Position numbers and translations under genes: made by a program. Under the pieces are notes generated by a model. The model was not told the DNA's origin. It saw only the letters and a program-made list of their open reading frames with translations, and made no database searches. This document shows, in pieces, positions 38,501-53,500 of a stretch of DNA of 64,000 nucleotides. Positions within the stretch are counted from its first letter, which is position 1. Each line of letters opens with the position of its first letter. Origin of the DNA: Bolinopsis microptera (Eukaryota > Ctenophora > Tentaculata > Lobata > Bolinopsidae); contig NC_087080.1 in the NCBI RefSeq assembly GCF_026151205.1, positions 567,812-631,811 of the forward strand, given 5' to 3'.

Positions 38501-41500
38501 AAGGGGGAGCTGAAGGGGGAGCTGAAGGGGGAGCTGAAGGGGGAGCTGAAGGGGGAGCTGATGGGGGAGCTGAAGAGGGAGCTGAAGAGGGAGCTGAAGG
38601 GGGAGCTGAAGGGGGAGCTGAAGGGGGAGCTGAAGGGGGAGCTGAAGGGGGAGCTGAAGGGGGAGCTGAAGGGGGAGCTGAAGGGGGAGCTGAAGGGGGA
38701 GCTGAAGGGGGAGCTGAAGGGGAAGCTGAAGGGGGAGCTGAAGGGGGAGCTGAAGGGGGAGCTGAAGGGGGAGCTGAAGGGGGAGCTGAAGGGGGAGCTG
38801 AAGGGGGAGCTGAAGGGGGAGCTGAAGGGGGAGCTGAAGGGGAAACTGAAGAGGGAGCTGAAGGGGGAGCTGAAGAGGGAGCTGAAGGGGGAGCTGAAGG
38901 GGTAGGGGGACTTGGGGAGCTGAAGTACTCACAAGAAATGTTAGTTTTCTGGTCCACAGTGCTAACCTCCAGTACTTGTGCGTGTAGGTTGACTGGGGCC
39001 CACTTGTACTCGCTCTGTGCTTTACACTCGCTCCTCTTAAAGCTGTGCTTGCTGCAGTGCCCCAGCTGGGCCAGCTCGTCCCGGTACTGGGATATCTTAG
39101 TGGCCCGGGACACGGCCGCTATCGAGCTTACTTCTTCTGAGAAGCCCTGTTGTAGTGGGGTTAACGAACATATTGGTTACAAACTTACTTTTTCTTATTT
39201 AACATGATATTTTCTGCAACTTCATCATAATACCTTACATTTCATGCTCAGTACCACGTGTGTTACCATGGTTACCGCGCCAATGTGGTACCGTAAGATC
39301 AGGATATGAATTGATCCGGTCTATTGAAATTTTGCCAATAATTGCAGTTTTTTACAATGAGTCGGGTCGGAAAATCCATGACCGATTTTGTTCATTTTGT
39401 GCCATTTTAACCAAAAATATTGTATTATTTGTTATCCAATAATAGGGAGAGTGATTTAAAGCCAGATAATTATGGACTTTGTAAAGCAAAATTGAACAAA
39501 CGATTGCAGATGTGATATACAACACGTGTGTTACCATGGTTACAAATGATAAAACTCTAAAAACTGAATAAATTAGTAACTGCCCCATGCTATAAGTCTC
39601 ATTAGTCTGCATCTAGACTATTAGTCTGCATCTAGACTATTAGTCTGCATTTGTGATAAACACAATAAAATACCAGTAACACACCCTCTTAAACACATCG
39701 CTAGTATTTTACATTCAGTGCTTCCACAAGTAGCAATATCTTAATACTGAGATATATAATAATTATTATTATAAGGTGGATAAAATCCACTGGTAACTAC
39801 TGGTAACTACTGGTAAATACTGGTAAATACTGGTAACTACTGGTTACTACTGGTAACTATACACGTTATACATTGAGTGTTAAAATCGTGAAGACTTTGA
39901 CCTAGATGTGTCGTTGATTTTAGCCCATGAGTTATTATTGAGACTTGGTATTCCGTCCGACACGGACCAGGACGATGTTTTGAGCGGAGCAGTTCCGAAC
40001 AACTTAACATCCGTCTTCAATCTCTCTACCTTCTCGTACGAATCTGAGAATCTTCTGATAATGATTGTCATGGGAACGGTCATGAAAATCATGGAACAGA
40101 AAATGATGGCGGTAGTGAGGAAGAGTCCGACAGCGGTGACGGGGCGGATATTGCCGTAACCTATAGTTCCTATAGTGGTAATAGCCCACCAGCAGGACTC
40201 CAGGATTGAGTAGAACCTGGCGCTGTTAGCTCTCTCCTCCACGTAGAACATTATAGAACCTGAAATAAGAGTGCCAGTAGCCCACACCAGCAGCAACAAC
40301 GACAGCTCCTCCTTACACTCCCGTAGGATCTGGAATATGAGTATGAGTTTCTTGGAGCGTCTGATGAGCTTCAAGCACCGGGCCACTCTGGCCATCCTGA
40401 ACAGTTTCAGGATGTTCAGTAGGTCTCCCCTGAGATCCAGGTACCTCTCGAATATCTCCACGTAAAGGGGGATTATAGCGATTATATCCAACCAGGGCAT
40501 CATCTCCAGGAAGAAGCGGTACTTGTTCTTACAAAACACCAACCTGCCCCCCAGATCCACTGTGAAGAATACGGCGCAGAAGATAGTGGTAACCCAGAAG
40601 AAGAGGTGCAGTTCGTAGTGCTGTTCCTCGTACAACTGGATCACATCCTCCGTTTTCAGAACGAATGTTATTACTGATATAATGATGAAGAAAATGTCCA
40701 ACGCCATCCAACTCTTAGCAAACACATTAAAACCGGGGTCATTAAAGAACCTGCGTCCCTTGTCCCACACAGTGAGTACCGGCTCCTCCTCACTCTCCTC
40801 AGTTCTCTTGATGGACCTGTGTCCGATCTTGTAGAAATCTAACTCTATCTCCAACAGCTGGCAGGGAATGTCGTCGGGAAACTCCATGTAACCGTCGCTT
40901 GTCTGGTAGAACTGCATGATGTGCTCGAACACGTACCTGTTCCTGTCGAAGAAGAACATGCCTAAAGCGGGGAGGTAATACTCTGCCATTTTATCAGGGT
41001 CAGCTAGCAAAGAGTCCGGGTACCTCTTAACCTGGTCCAGAGTGAGTTCAAACACTCTGCCGGACACGCAGATCTTCAAGCAGCCGTTAGAGGACAGGGG
41101 AGAGGGCACACTGAGGGGCTGTAACCCTGGATACAGGAAGTTGTAGTCCCGGTTACCATGGTTACCTAGCATCGGGGAGTTGTCACGTGACATGTCCAGC
41201 ATCTTGTCGCTAGCACGTGACCTGCAGTGCTGCTGCTCCGTTGTCATGGTAGCGATTATCGTGGTGCTCATGTTATTACTCGCCATATTGCCTGACTTTC
41301 TTCTTACTGCAACGGATAACGCTTTCATAGTGTACAAGAAACAAAAAACTGCATAAAATAGCATAATGTATTCAAAATACGAACCAGTATCTGATATGTC
41401 AGAAAACAGCACTGCTGAGTACAGGAAACAATTTAAATTACAGTAACTCCAGGGGGAACATGTTGTCATGACATCACATATCACACGTTGTCATGACATC

Positions 41501-44500
41501 ACACAAAATGCAGTACTAACAAACATGAAGCTAATGAGAGTAACTCGCGGCAGAGCCCTCGATACAAATAATATTACTATGGTTACTGTGGTTACTATGG
41601 TTACAAATACGAATAAAGCAAACGGTAAAGGAAAATACCAAACAACTAGTATAGGGGGAGTAATAATATGAAAATATTTAAGTGTGAAATCGCTTAACTA
41701 CCTATGAAGTATCCATTGAAACAGTCAATTAAAAGATTAAACATGACCCCCGGCCCCCCCGCCCCATAATTCCCAACCTCGTTCTTATTTTCGCACGGTA
41801 TTTTACGCCTTTTTAAAAACTATTCATTTCTCAATAAGTAACACGGACAAAATACGTTTCAATCTATTACATTGGTTGGTTCTTGCAAACATGTTATTAT
41901 TTTTCTTCCTAATAGTAAGGGACAATAAGCATAAATATAAAACCCCTGGGAACTAATTTGCCACCAGCATTTTCGGACAGGAATGTGTTATCCATAAGCA
42001 GGGAGGTTACCATAGTTACTATTGTCCCAGGCACTAACCCAAATACTCGCAATTCTCATATCATGGCTGGCAGATGATGATTTGAAAGTGCTAATATTTT
42101 TAGAGTTGTGGTCGATGCAATAATTATAAAGGCGAAAGTGCCATTTTTGCGGGAAAATGCGTAAGTCTTTCGACGACGACTAGAAAAAGAATTATTTTAG
42201 GGCATATGTTGGGTGTTGTTCTTCATAAGTTGTATATAAATATGGCCTCTGCGAACATTTCGCACTTATTTGGAAGTCTCTGTGGAGCAGGGAGGTTACC
42301 ATAGTTATTATTTGTAAGCAGGGAGGTTACCATAGTTACTATTTGTAAGCAGGGAGGTTACCATAGTTACTATTTATAAGCAGGGAGGTTACCATAGTTA
42401 CTATTTGTAAGCAGGGAGGTTACCATAGTTACTATTTGTAAGCAGGGAGGTTACCATAGTTACTATTTGTAAGCAGGGAGGTTAACATAGTTACTTTTTG
42501 CTCTATATAGATTTCAGCATACTCATTGAGTATCTTGCGTTACTCGATACAGTTGTTACTAATACTCAATAACCTTACTATATTAAGACAACATACTATT
42601 ATGGTAAGGTTCTTATGGGTATTCTGAAATTGTGTTAATCAAATTACAGCTATCAAGATTCAGATTAAATATTTTACGACGAATTTTATTCCAAACAAAA
42701 TATATAACCGTAAAATAGTTTAATGCGTTAATGAAACCGGAGAAAATATGAACGAGTTCCAGGAAATCCCAGTATAGACAGGTTACTGTGGTTACTATGG
42801 TTACTGTGGTTACTATGGTTACTACAGTATATAGATGTTAACACTATAATGAAATGTAACTATGTTAAAAGGACCGGGCGCTTGCCAGCGCTGTTAAGGG
42901 TAATGTCCTAGAATTGCTTTAATACTATCTTACTATGGCCACACAAGGTCTGAACGTTATCAAATTGCTTGTTCACACGGACAATAGAGAGACAAATGTA
43001 AATCAGTAACTTGTTCTGATAATACAAGATACGACAATACAAAGCAGCAAATAAGTAACTAATAATACTATATATATAATACGCTAAAACTAACTGTATA
43101 AAGCAAGCGCCAGCTAGTTACAGGGAAGTACATATAAAAATGAGTCTAGGAAAATATTTTGAAACGTACTGTGAAGAATTGCTACGTTGTAAACACTAAA
43201 AAATCACGATAGACTGATACAGCAACTACGTAACAGTGTGACTCACAGGACAGCGGCCTTGCATCCTACACTTCATGTAGGATGCAGGATTACTGTAGAT
43301 AGACTTGCGTCCTACATGTAGGGTTGCATGTAGAAAGACACTACCTACCCCCAGCAGATGTGAAGATTCACAAACAAGTGGCAAATTATGTATATCGCTG
43401 AAACAGTGGCCTATTTTAGAAGTTTTGTCACACTTATAAAGTTATAACAAGTTAAAATAATATGCCTACTCAACTCAGCTGACTACTCAAGCGAAACCGA
43501 GATATCTTTTAAACAAGGCGCGCTGACAACAGACCAACCCGCTAATGTTGCGGGGGACAACACACCAACCTGCTAGTAGTCTGACACGTTTAGAGGGGGA
43601 CAACACACCAACCTGCTAGTAGTCTGACACGTTTAGAGGGGGACAACACACCAACCTGCTAGTAGTCTGACACGTTTAGAGGGGGACAACACACCAACCT
43701 GCTAGTAGTCTGACACGTTTAGAGGGGGACAACACACCAACCTGCTAGTAGTCTGACACGTTTAGAGGGGGACAACACACCAACCTGCTAGTAGTCTGAC
43801 ACGTTTAGAGGGGGACAACACACCAACCTGCTAGTAGTCTGACACGTTTAGAGGGGGACAACACACCAACCTGCTAGTAGTCTGACACGTTTAGAGGGGG
43901 ACAACACACCAACCTGCTAGTAGTCTGACACGTTTAGAGGGGGACAACACACCAACCTGCTAGTAGTCTGACACGTTTAGAGGGGGACAACACACCAACC
44001 TGCTAGTAGTCTGACACGTTTAGCGGGGGACAACACACCAACCTGCTAGTAGTCTGACACGTTTAGAGGGGGACAACACACCAACCTGCTAGTAGTCTGA
44101 CACGTTTAGCGGGGGACAACACATCAACCTGCTAGTAGTCTGACACGTTTAGAGGGGGACAACACACCAACCTGCTAGTAGTCTGACACGTTTAGCGGGG
44201 GACAACACACCAACCTGCTAGTAGTCTGACACGTTTAGAGGGGGACAACACACCAACCTGCTAGTAGTCTGACACGTTTAGCGGGGGACAACACACCAAC
44301 CTGCTAGTAGTCTGACACGTTTAGAGGGGGACAACACACCAACCTGCTAGTAGTCTGACACGTTTAGCGGGGGACAACACACCAACCTGCTAGTAGTCTG
44401 ACACGTTTAGAGGGGGACAACACACCAACCTGCTAGTAGTCTGACACGTTTAGAGGGGGACAACACACCAACCTGCTAGTAGTCTGACACGTTTAGAGGG

Positions 44501-47500
44501 GGACAACACACCAACCTGCTAGTAGTCTGACACGTTTAGAGGGGGACAACACACCAACCTGCTAGTAGTCTGACACGTTTAGAGGGGGACAACACACCAA
44601 CCTGCTAGTAGTCTGACACGTTTAGAGGGGGACAACACACCAACCTGCTAGTAGTCTGACACGTTTAGCGGGGGACAACACACCAACTGCTAGTAGTCTG
44701 ACACGTTTAGAGGGGGACAACACACCAACCTGCTAGTAGTCTGACACGTTTAGCGGGGGACAACACACCAACCTGCTAGTAGTCTGACACGTTTAGAGGG
44801 GGACAACACACCAACCTGCTAGTAGTCTGACACGTTTAGAGGGGGACAACACACCAACCTGCTAGTAGTCTGACACGTTTAGAGGGGGACAACACACCAA
44901 CCTGCTAGTAGTCTGACACGTTTAGAGGGGGACAACACACCAACCTGCTAGTAGTCTGACACGTTTAGAGGGGGACAACACACCAACCTGCTAGTAGTCT
45001 GACACGTTTAGAGGGGGACAACACACCAACCTGCTAGTAGTCTGACACGTTTAGCGGGGGACAACACACCAACCTGCTAGTAGTCTGACACGTTTAGAGG
45101 GGGACAACACACCAACCTGCTAGTAGTCTGACACGTTTAGAGGGGGACAACACACCAACCTGCTAGTAGTCTGACACGTTTAGAGGGGGACAACACACCA
45201 ACCTGCTAGTAGTCTGACACGTTTAGCGGGGGACAACACACCAACCTGCTAGTAGTCTGACACGTTTAGAGGGGGACAACACACCAACCTGCTAGTAGTC
45301 TGACACGTTTAGAGGGGGACAACACACCAACCTGCTAGTAGTCTGACACGTTTAGCGGGGGACAACACACCAACCTGCTAGTAGTCTGACACGTTTAGAG
45401 GGGGACAACACACCAACCTGCTAGTAGTCTGACACGTTTAGAGGGGGACAACACACCAACCTGCTAGTAGTCTGACACGTTTAGAGGGGGACAACACACC
45501 AACCTGCTAGTAGTCTGACACGTTTAGAGGGGGACAACACACCAACCTGCTAGTAGTCTGACACGTTTAGAGGGGGACAACACACCAACCTGCTAGTAGT
45601 CTGACACGTTTAGAGGGGGACAACACACCAACCTGCTAGTAGTCTGACACGTTTAGAGGGGGACAACACACCAACCTGCTAGTAGTCTGACACGTTTAGC
45701 GGGGGACAACACACCAACCTGCTAGTAGTCTGACACGTTTAGAGGGGGACAACACACCAACCTGCTAGTAGTCTGACACGTTTAGCGGGGGACAACACAC
45801 CAACCTGCTAGTAGTCTGACACGTTTAGAGGGGGACAACACACCAACCTGCTAGTAGTCTGACACGTTTAGCGGGGGACAACACACCAACCTGCTAGTAG
45901 TCTGACACGTTTAGAGGGGGACAACACACCAACCTGCTAGTAGTCTGACACGTTTAGAGGGGGACAACACACCAACCTGCTAGTAGTCTGACACGTTTAG
46001 AGGGGGACAACACACCAACCTGCTAGTAGTCTGACACGTTTAGAGGGGGACAACACACCAACCTGCTAGTAGTCTGACACGTTTAGAGGGGGACAACACA
46101 CCAACCTGCTGGTAGTCTGACACGTTTAGAGGGGGACAACACACCAACCTGCTAGTAGTCTGACACGTTTAGCGGGGGACAACACACCAACCTGCTAGTA
46201 GTCTGACACGTTTAGCGGGGGACAACACACCAACCTGCTAGTAGTCTGACACGTTTAGCGGGGGACAACACACCAACCTGCTAGTAGTCTGACACGTTTA
46301 GAGGGGGACAACACACCAACCTGCTGGTAGTCTGACACGTTTAGAGGGGGACAACACACCAACCTGCTAGTAGTCTGACACGTTTAGAGGGGGACAACAC
46401 ACCAACCTGCTAGTAGTCTGACACGTTTAGAGGGGGACAACACACCAACCTGCTAGTAGTCTGACACGTTTAGAGGGGGACAACACACCAACCTGCTAGT
46501 AGTCTGACACGTTTAGAGGGGGACAACACACCAACCTGCTAGTAGTCTGACACGTTTAGAGGGGGACAACACACCAACCTGCTAGTAGTCTGACACGTTT
46601 AGCGGGGGACAACACACCAACCTGCTAGTAGTCTGACACGTTTAGAGGGGGACAACACACCAACCTGCTAGTAGTCTGACACGTTTAGAGGGGGACAACA
46701 CACCAACCTGCTAGTAGTCTGACACGTTTAGCGGGGGACAACACACCAACCTGCTAGTAGTCTGACACGTTTAGAGGGGGACAACACACCAACCTGCTAG
46801 TAGTCTGACACGTTTAGAGGGGGACAACACACCAACCTGCTAGTAGTCTGACACGTTTAGCGGGGGACAACACACCAACCTGCTAGTAGTCTGACACGTT
46901 TAGAGGGGGACAACACACCAACCTGCTAGTAGTCTGACACGTTTAGAGGGGGACAACACACCAACCTGCTAGTAGTCTGACACGTTTAGCGGGGGACAAC
47001 ACACCAACCTGCTAGTAGTCTGACACGTTTAGAGGGGGACAACACACCAACCTGCTAGTAGTCTGACACGTTTAGAGGGGGACAACACACCAACCTGCTG
47101 GTAGTCTGACACGTTTAGAGGGGGACAACACACCAACCTGCTAGTAGTCTGACACGTTTAGAGGGGGACAACACACCAACCTGCTAGTAGTCTGACACGT
47201 TTAGAGGGGGACAACACACCAACCTGCTAGTAGTCTGACACGTTTAGAGGGGGACAACACACCAACCTGCTAGTAGTCTGACACGTTTAGAGGGGGACAA
47301 CACACCAACCTGCTAGTAGTCTGACACGTTTAGAGGGGGACAACACACCAACCTGCTAGTAGTCTGACACGTTTAGAGGGGGACAACACACCAACCTGCT
47401 AGTAGTCTGACACGTTTAGAGGGGGACAACACACCAACCTGCTAGTAGTCTGACACGTTTAGAGGGGGACAACACACCAACCTGCTAGTAGTCTGACACG

Positions 47501-50500
47501 TTTAGATGGGGACAACACACCAACCTGCTAGTAGTCTGACACGTTTAGAGGGGGACAACACACCAACCTGCTAGTAGTCTGACACGTTTAGATGGGGACA
47601 ACACACCAACCTGCTAGTAGTCTGACACGTTTAGATGGGGACAACACACCAACCTGCTAGTAGTCTGACACGTTTAGAGGGGGACAACACACCAACCTGC
47701 TAGTAGTCTGACACGTTTAGAGGGGGACAACACACCAACCTGCTGGTAGTCTGACACGTTTAGCGGGGGACAACACACCAACCTGCTAGTAGTCTGACAC
47801 GTTTAGCGGGGGACAACACACCAACCTGCTAGTAGTCTGACACGTTTAGAGGGGGACAACACACCAACCTGCTAGTAGTCTGACACGTTTAGAGGGGGAC
47901 AACACACCAACCTGCTAGTAGTCTGACACGTTTAGCGGGGGACAACACACCAACCTGCTAGTAGTCTGACACGTTTAGAGGGGGACAACACACCAACCTG
48001 CTAGTAGTCTGACACGTTTAGAGGGGGACAACACACCAACCTGCTGGTAGTCTGACACGTTTAGCGGGGGACAACACACCAACCTGCTAGTAGTCTGACA
48101 CGTTTAGAGGGGGACAACACACCAACCTGCTAGTAGTCTGACACGTTTAGAGGGGGACAACACACCAACCTGCTGGTAGTCTGACACGTTTAGAGGGGGA
48201 CAACACACCAACCTGCTAGTAGTCTGACACGTTTAGAGGGGGACAACACACCAACCTGCTGGTAGTCTGACACGTTTAGAGGGGGACAACACACCAACCT
48301 GCTAGTAGTCTGACACGTTTAGAGGGGGACAACACACCAACCTGCTAGTAGTCTGACACGTTTAGAGGGGGACAACACACCAACCTGCTAGTAGTCTGAC
48401 ACGTTTAGAGGGGGACAACACACCAACCTGCTGGTAGTCTGACACGTTTAGAGGGGGACAACACACCAACCTGCTGGTAGTCTGACACGTTTAGAGGGGG
48501 ACAACACACCAACCTGCTAGTAGTCTGACACGTTTAGCGGGGGACAACACACCAACCTGCTAGTAGTCTGACACGTTTAGAGGGGGACAACACACCAACC
48601 TGCTGGTAGTCTGACACGTTTAGAGGGGGACAACACACCAACCTGCTAGTAGTCTGACACGTTTAGCGGGGGACAACACACCAACCTGCTAGTAGTCTGA
48701 CACGTTTAGAGGGGGACAACACACCAACCTGCTAGTAGTCTGACACGTTTAGAGGGGGACAACACACCAACCTGCTAGTAGTCTGACACGTTTAGAGGGG
48801 GACAACACACCAACCTGCTAGTAGTCTGACACGTTTAGAGGGGGACAACACACCAACCTGCTAGTAGTCTGACACGTTTAGAGGGGGACAACACACCAAC
48901 CTGCTAGTAGTCTGACACGTTTAGAGGGGGACAACACACCAACCTGCTAGTAGTCTGACACGTTTAGAGGGGGACAACACACCAACCTGCTAGTAGTCTG
49001 ACACGTTTAGCGGGGGACAACACACCAACCTGCTAGTAGTCTGACACGTTTAGAGGGGGACAACACACCAACCTGCTAGTAGTCTGACACGTTTAGAGGG
49101 GGACAACACACCAACCTGCTAGTAGTCTGACACGTTTAGAGGGGGACAACACACCAACCTGCTAGTAGTCTGACACGTTTAGAGGGGGACAACACACCAA
49201 CCTGCTAGTAGTCTGACACGTTTAGAGGGGGACAACACACCAACCTGCTAGTAGTCTGACACGTTTAGCGGGGGACAACACACCAACCTGCTAGTAGTCT
49301 GACACGTTTAGAGGGGGACAACACACCAACCTGCTAGTAGTCTGACACGTTTAGAGGGGGACAACACACCAACCTGCTAGTAGTCTGACACGTTTAGCGG
49401 GGGACAACACACCAACCTGCTAGTAGTCTGACACGTTTAGAGGGGGACAACACACCAACCTGCTAGTAGTCTGACACGTTTAGAGGGGGACAACACACCA
49501 ACCTGCTAGTAGTCTGACACGTTTAGAGGGGGACAACACACCAACCTGCTAGTAGTCTGACACGTTTAGCGGGGGACAACACACCAACCTGCTAGTAGTC
49601 TGACACGTTTAGAGGGGGACAACACACCAACCTGCTAGTAGTCTGACACGTTTAGAGGGGGACAACACACCAACCTGCTAGTAGTCTGACACGTTTAGAG
49701 GGGGACAACACACCAACCTGCTAGTAGTCTGACACGTTTAGCGGGGGACAACACACCAACCTGCTAGTAGTCTGACACGTTTAGAGGGGGACAACACACC
49801 AACCTGCTAGTAGTCTGACACGTTTAGAGGGGGACAACACACCAACCTGCTAGTAGTCTGACACGTTTAGAGGGGGACAACACACCAACCTGCTAGTAGT
49901 CTGACACGTTTAGAGGGGGACAACACACCAACCTGCTAGTAGTCTGACACGTTTAGAGGGGGACAACACACCAACCTGCTAGTAGTCTGACACGTTTAGA
50001 GGGGGACAACACATCAACCTGCTAGTAGTCTGACACGTTTAGAGGGGGACAACACACCAACCTGCTAGTAGTCTGACACGTTTAGCGGGGGACAACACAC
50101 CAACCTGTGTGTGCAATCAATCTTTGGAGTGTGCAATCAATCTTTCAGTGTGCAATCAATCTTTTCAGTGTGCAATCAATCTTTTCAGTGTGCAATCAAT
50201 CTTTTCGCTTGTGAGTTGATATCAGTTGTCTCTTATCAGTAAATAGGTAATTGCACTGCCTTTTACTGTGCAGCTTTGCTATACACGAAGTATACACAAT
50301 ATGGAATTTTCGGTCAGTACACTTCACGAACTGGAGAAACAGATTGAGGACTTATCAGACTCGGTTTTAGCGAATCTTAATTGCAGGAAACTAGAGGACC
50401 TCACTCATGACTTGTTCAAGCCAAAAGGCGTTACAAAGGATGTAATAACCGAAATAGTTTTGAAGATGGGGTCTATGATATGTAAATCGAGAAATGTTTT

Positions 50501-53500
50501 GAGATCAGCAGCAGAGACGCTTGACCAACAGAAATCAGAACAGATAAAAACTCAGAACGAGCTCATCCAATGCAAATCTGGTAAACTAGCTTCAGTGAAG
50601 GAGACAGTGAAAACAGAAATGAAACTGTTTACAGATGTTGTGAAGAATAACAGCGTAGCTTCTGATATCTCTCCAGCTAAAATCAAAATGGCTGTGAAAT
50701 CGGCGATTACAGAAGATGATCGGTCGAAAAACTTTATCATTTTCGGGGCCCCAGAACAGCTCGAATGTGAAGAGCAAGAAATGAACGAACGGGATCTCGT
50801 GGGTGATATTTGGGGTTTTATGAAGTTCATTGGAAGGCCGACTATAACAAACATTGAGAGAGTGGGAGTAAAGAAGTCTGACAGCCCTCGATCACGGCCG
50901 ATAAAAGTTACTTTGCGAGATCCTGAAATTGTACGTGAATTTCTGAGCAGAGCAAAAGTCTTGAAATCGGTTGATGTGGCAGACTACAATTTCAACTACA
51001 ACAAACTCTACTTATCTCCAGACAGGTCGCAGGATGAGCGAATCTCTCGCCAAAAGCTCGTACAGGAAATGAAAGAGGGAATCAAGAAGGACCCGAGCAA
51101 GAAATATTACATAAAAAACAACAAAGTTTGTGTCGCTGAGTGACTAATTATTTGAGAAAGTCAAGCATTTGTGTATGTGTGTGACGTTAATTTCATGGAG
51201 TTAAAACTTTTTGTATAACTGAGAACAGAGGTTAGAGGAACTACTGATAAGAGTATGATTAGACTGTGTTGCGTTATCAGTTGACTTTTTGCATCACTCT
51301 TCTAGATTATACTTAATAGGGTAACTTAGTTATAGAATAGGATTTTAGTTGTTGCAAGCATTGCACTAAGGTTTTAAGTTAGGTAAGTAGGCCACGAACT
51401 GTTGAGCAAACTGGGCTGGAAGCCCAAGCAATATGCAGTTCTGGTGTTGAGGCTATTTTACAATGTTTTATAACATGTGCTTGCAACTAGATCTTGAATG
51501 TCGCGTGCCCCACGGGGATTTGATTTATTCATACAATTTATTATATATTGGTTCCAAAGCCCTTATGGGTACCAGCAAAAACTGGTTTTCAAACAAACAA
51601 AAAACAAACAAGTAGTCTGACACGTTTAGAGGGGGACAACACACCAACCTGCTAGTAGTCTGACACGTTTAGCGGGGGACAACACACCAACCTGCTAGTA
51701 GTCTGACACGTTTAGAGGGGGACAACACACCAACCTGCTAGTAGTCTGACACGTTTAGCGGGGGACAACACACCAACCTGCTAGTAGTCTGACACGTTTA
51801 GAGGGGGACAACACACCAACCTGCTAGTAGTCTGACACGTTTAGAGGGGGACAACACACCAACCTGCTAGTAGTCTGACACGTTTAGAGGGGGACAACAC
51901 ACCAACCTGCTAGTAGTCTGACACGTTTAGAGGGGGACAACACACCAACCTGCTAGTAGTCTGACACGTTTAGAGGGGGACAACACACCAACCTGCTAGT
52001 AGTCTGACACGTTTAGAGGGGGACAACACACCAACCTGCTAGTAGTCTGACACGTTTAGCGGGGGACAACACACCAACCTGCTAGTAGTCTGACACGTTT
52101 AGATGGGGACAACACACCAACCTGCTAGTAGTCTGACACGTTTAGAGGGGGACAACACACCAACCTGCTAGTAGTCTGACACGTTTAGAGGGGGACAACA
52201 CACCAACCTGCTAGTAGTCTGACACGTTTAGAGGGGGACAACACACCAACCTGCTAGTAGTCTGACACGTTTAGAGGGGGACAACACACCAACCTGCTAG
52301 TAGTCTGACACGTTTAGATGGGGACAACACACCAACCTGCTAGTAGTCTGACACGTTTAGAGGGGGACAACACACCAACCTGCTAGTAGTCTGACACGTT
52401 TAGAGGGGGACAACACACCAACCTGCTAGTAGTCTGACACGTTTAGAGGGGGACAACACACCAACCTGCTAGTAGTCTGACACGTTTAGAGGGGGACAAC
52501 ACACCAACCTGCTAGTAGTCTGACACGTTTAGCGGGGGACAACACACCAACCTGCTAGTAGTCTGACACGTTTAGAGGGGGACAACACACCAACCTGCTG
52601 GTAGTCTGACACGTTTAGAGGGGGACAACACACCAACCTGCTGGTAGTCTGACACGTTTAGCGGGGGACAACACACCAACCTGCTAGTAGTCTGACACGT
52701 TTAGAGGGGGACAACACACCAACCTGCTGGTAGTCTGACACGTTTAGAGGGGGACAACACACCAACCTGCTGGTAGTCTGACACGTTTAGCGGGGGACAA
52801 CACACCAACCTGCTAGTAGTCTGACACGTTTAGAGGGGGACAACACACCAACCTGCTGGTAGTCTGACACGTTTAGCGGGGGACAACACACCAACCTGCT
52901 AGTAGTCTGACACGTTTAGAGGGGGACAACACACCAACCTGCTGGTAGTCTGACACGTTTAGAGGGGGACAACACACCAACCTGCTAGTAGTCTGACACG
53001 TTTAGAGGGGGACAACACACCAACCTGCTAGTAGTCTGACACGTTTAGAGGGGGACAACACACCAACCTGCTAGTAGTCTGACACGTTTAGAGGGGGACA
53101 ACACACCAACCTGCTAGTAGTCTGACACGTTTAGCGGGGGACAACACACCAACCTGCTAGTAGTCTGACACGTTTAGAGGGGGACAACACACCAACCTGC
53201 TAGTAGTCTGACACGTTTAGAGGGGGACAACACACCAACCTGCTAGTAGTCTGACACGTTTAGAGGGGGACAACACACCAACCTGCTAGTAGTCTGACAC
53301 GTTTAGAGGGGGACAACACACCAACCTGCTAGTAGTCTGACACGTTTAGAGGGGGACAACACACCAACCTGCTAGTAGTCTGACACGTTTAGCGGGGGAC
53401 AACACACCAACCTGCTAGTAGTCTGACACGTTTAGAGGGGGACAACACACCAACCTGCTAGTAGTCTGACACGTTTAGAGGGGGACAACACACCAACCTG

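Noticed and set aside
37792-39207. Long ORFs of 347-471 codons on both strands (GAEG, KGEL, PSAP and QLPL repeats)
   Set aside because: The 12-bp repeat period is a multiple of three and lacks stop triplets, so many frames are open. The same stretch contains a well-supported INPP4 exon on the minus strand.
41287-41484. N-terminal extension of the Kv channel from the ATG at 41484
   Set aside because: The extra residues are a hydrophobic, Cys/Tyr-rich stretch unlike Kv N-termini. The ATG at 41286 has a better context and a normal distance to T1.
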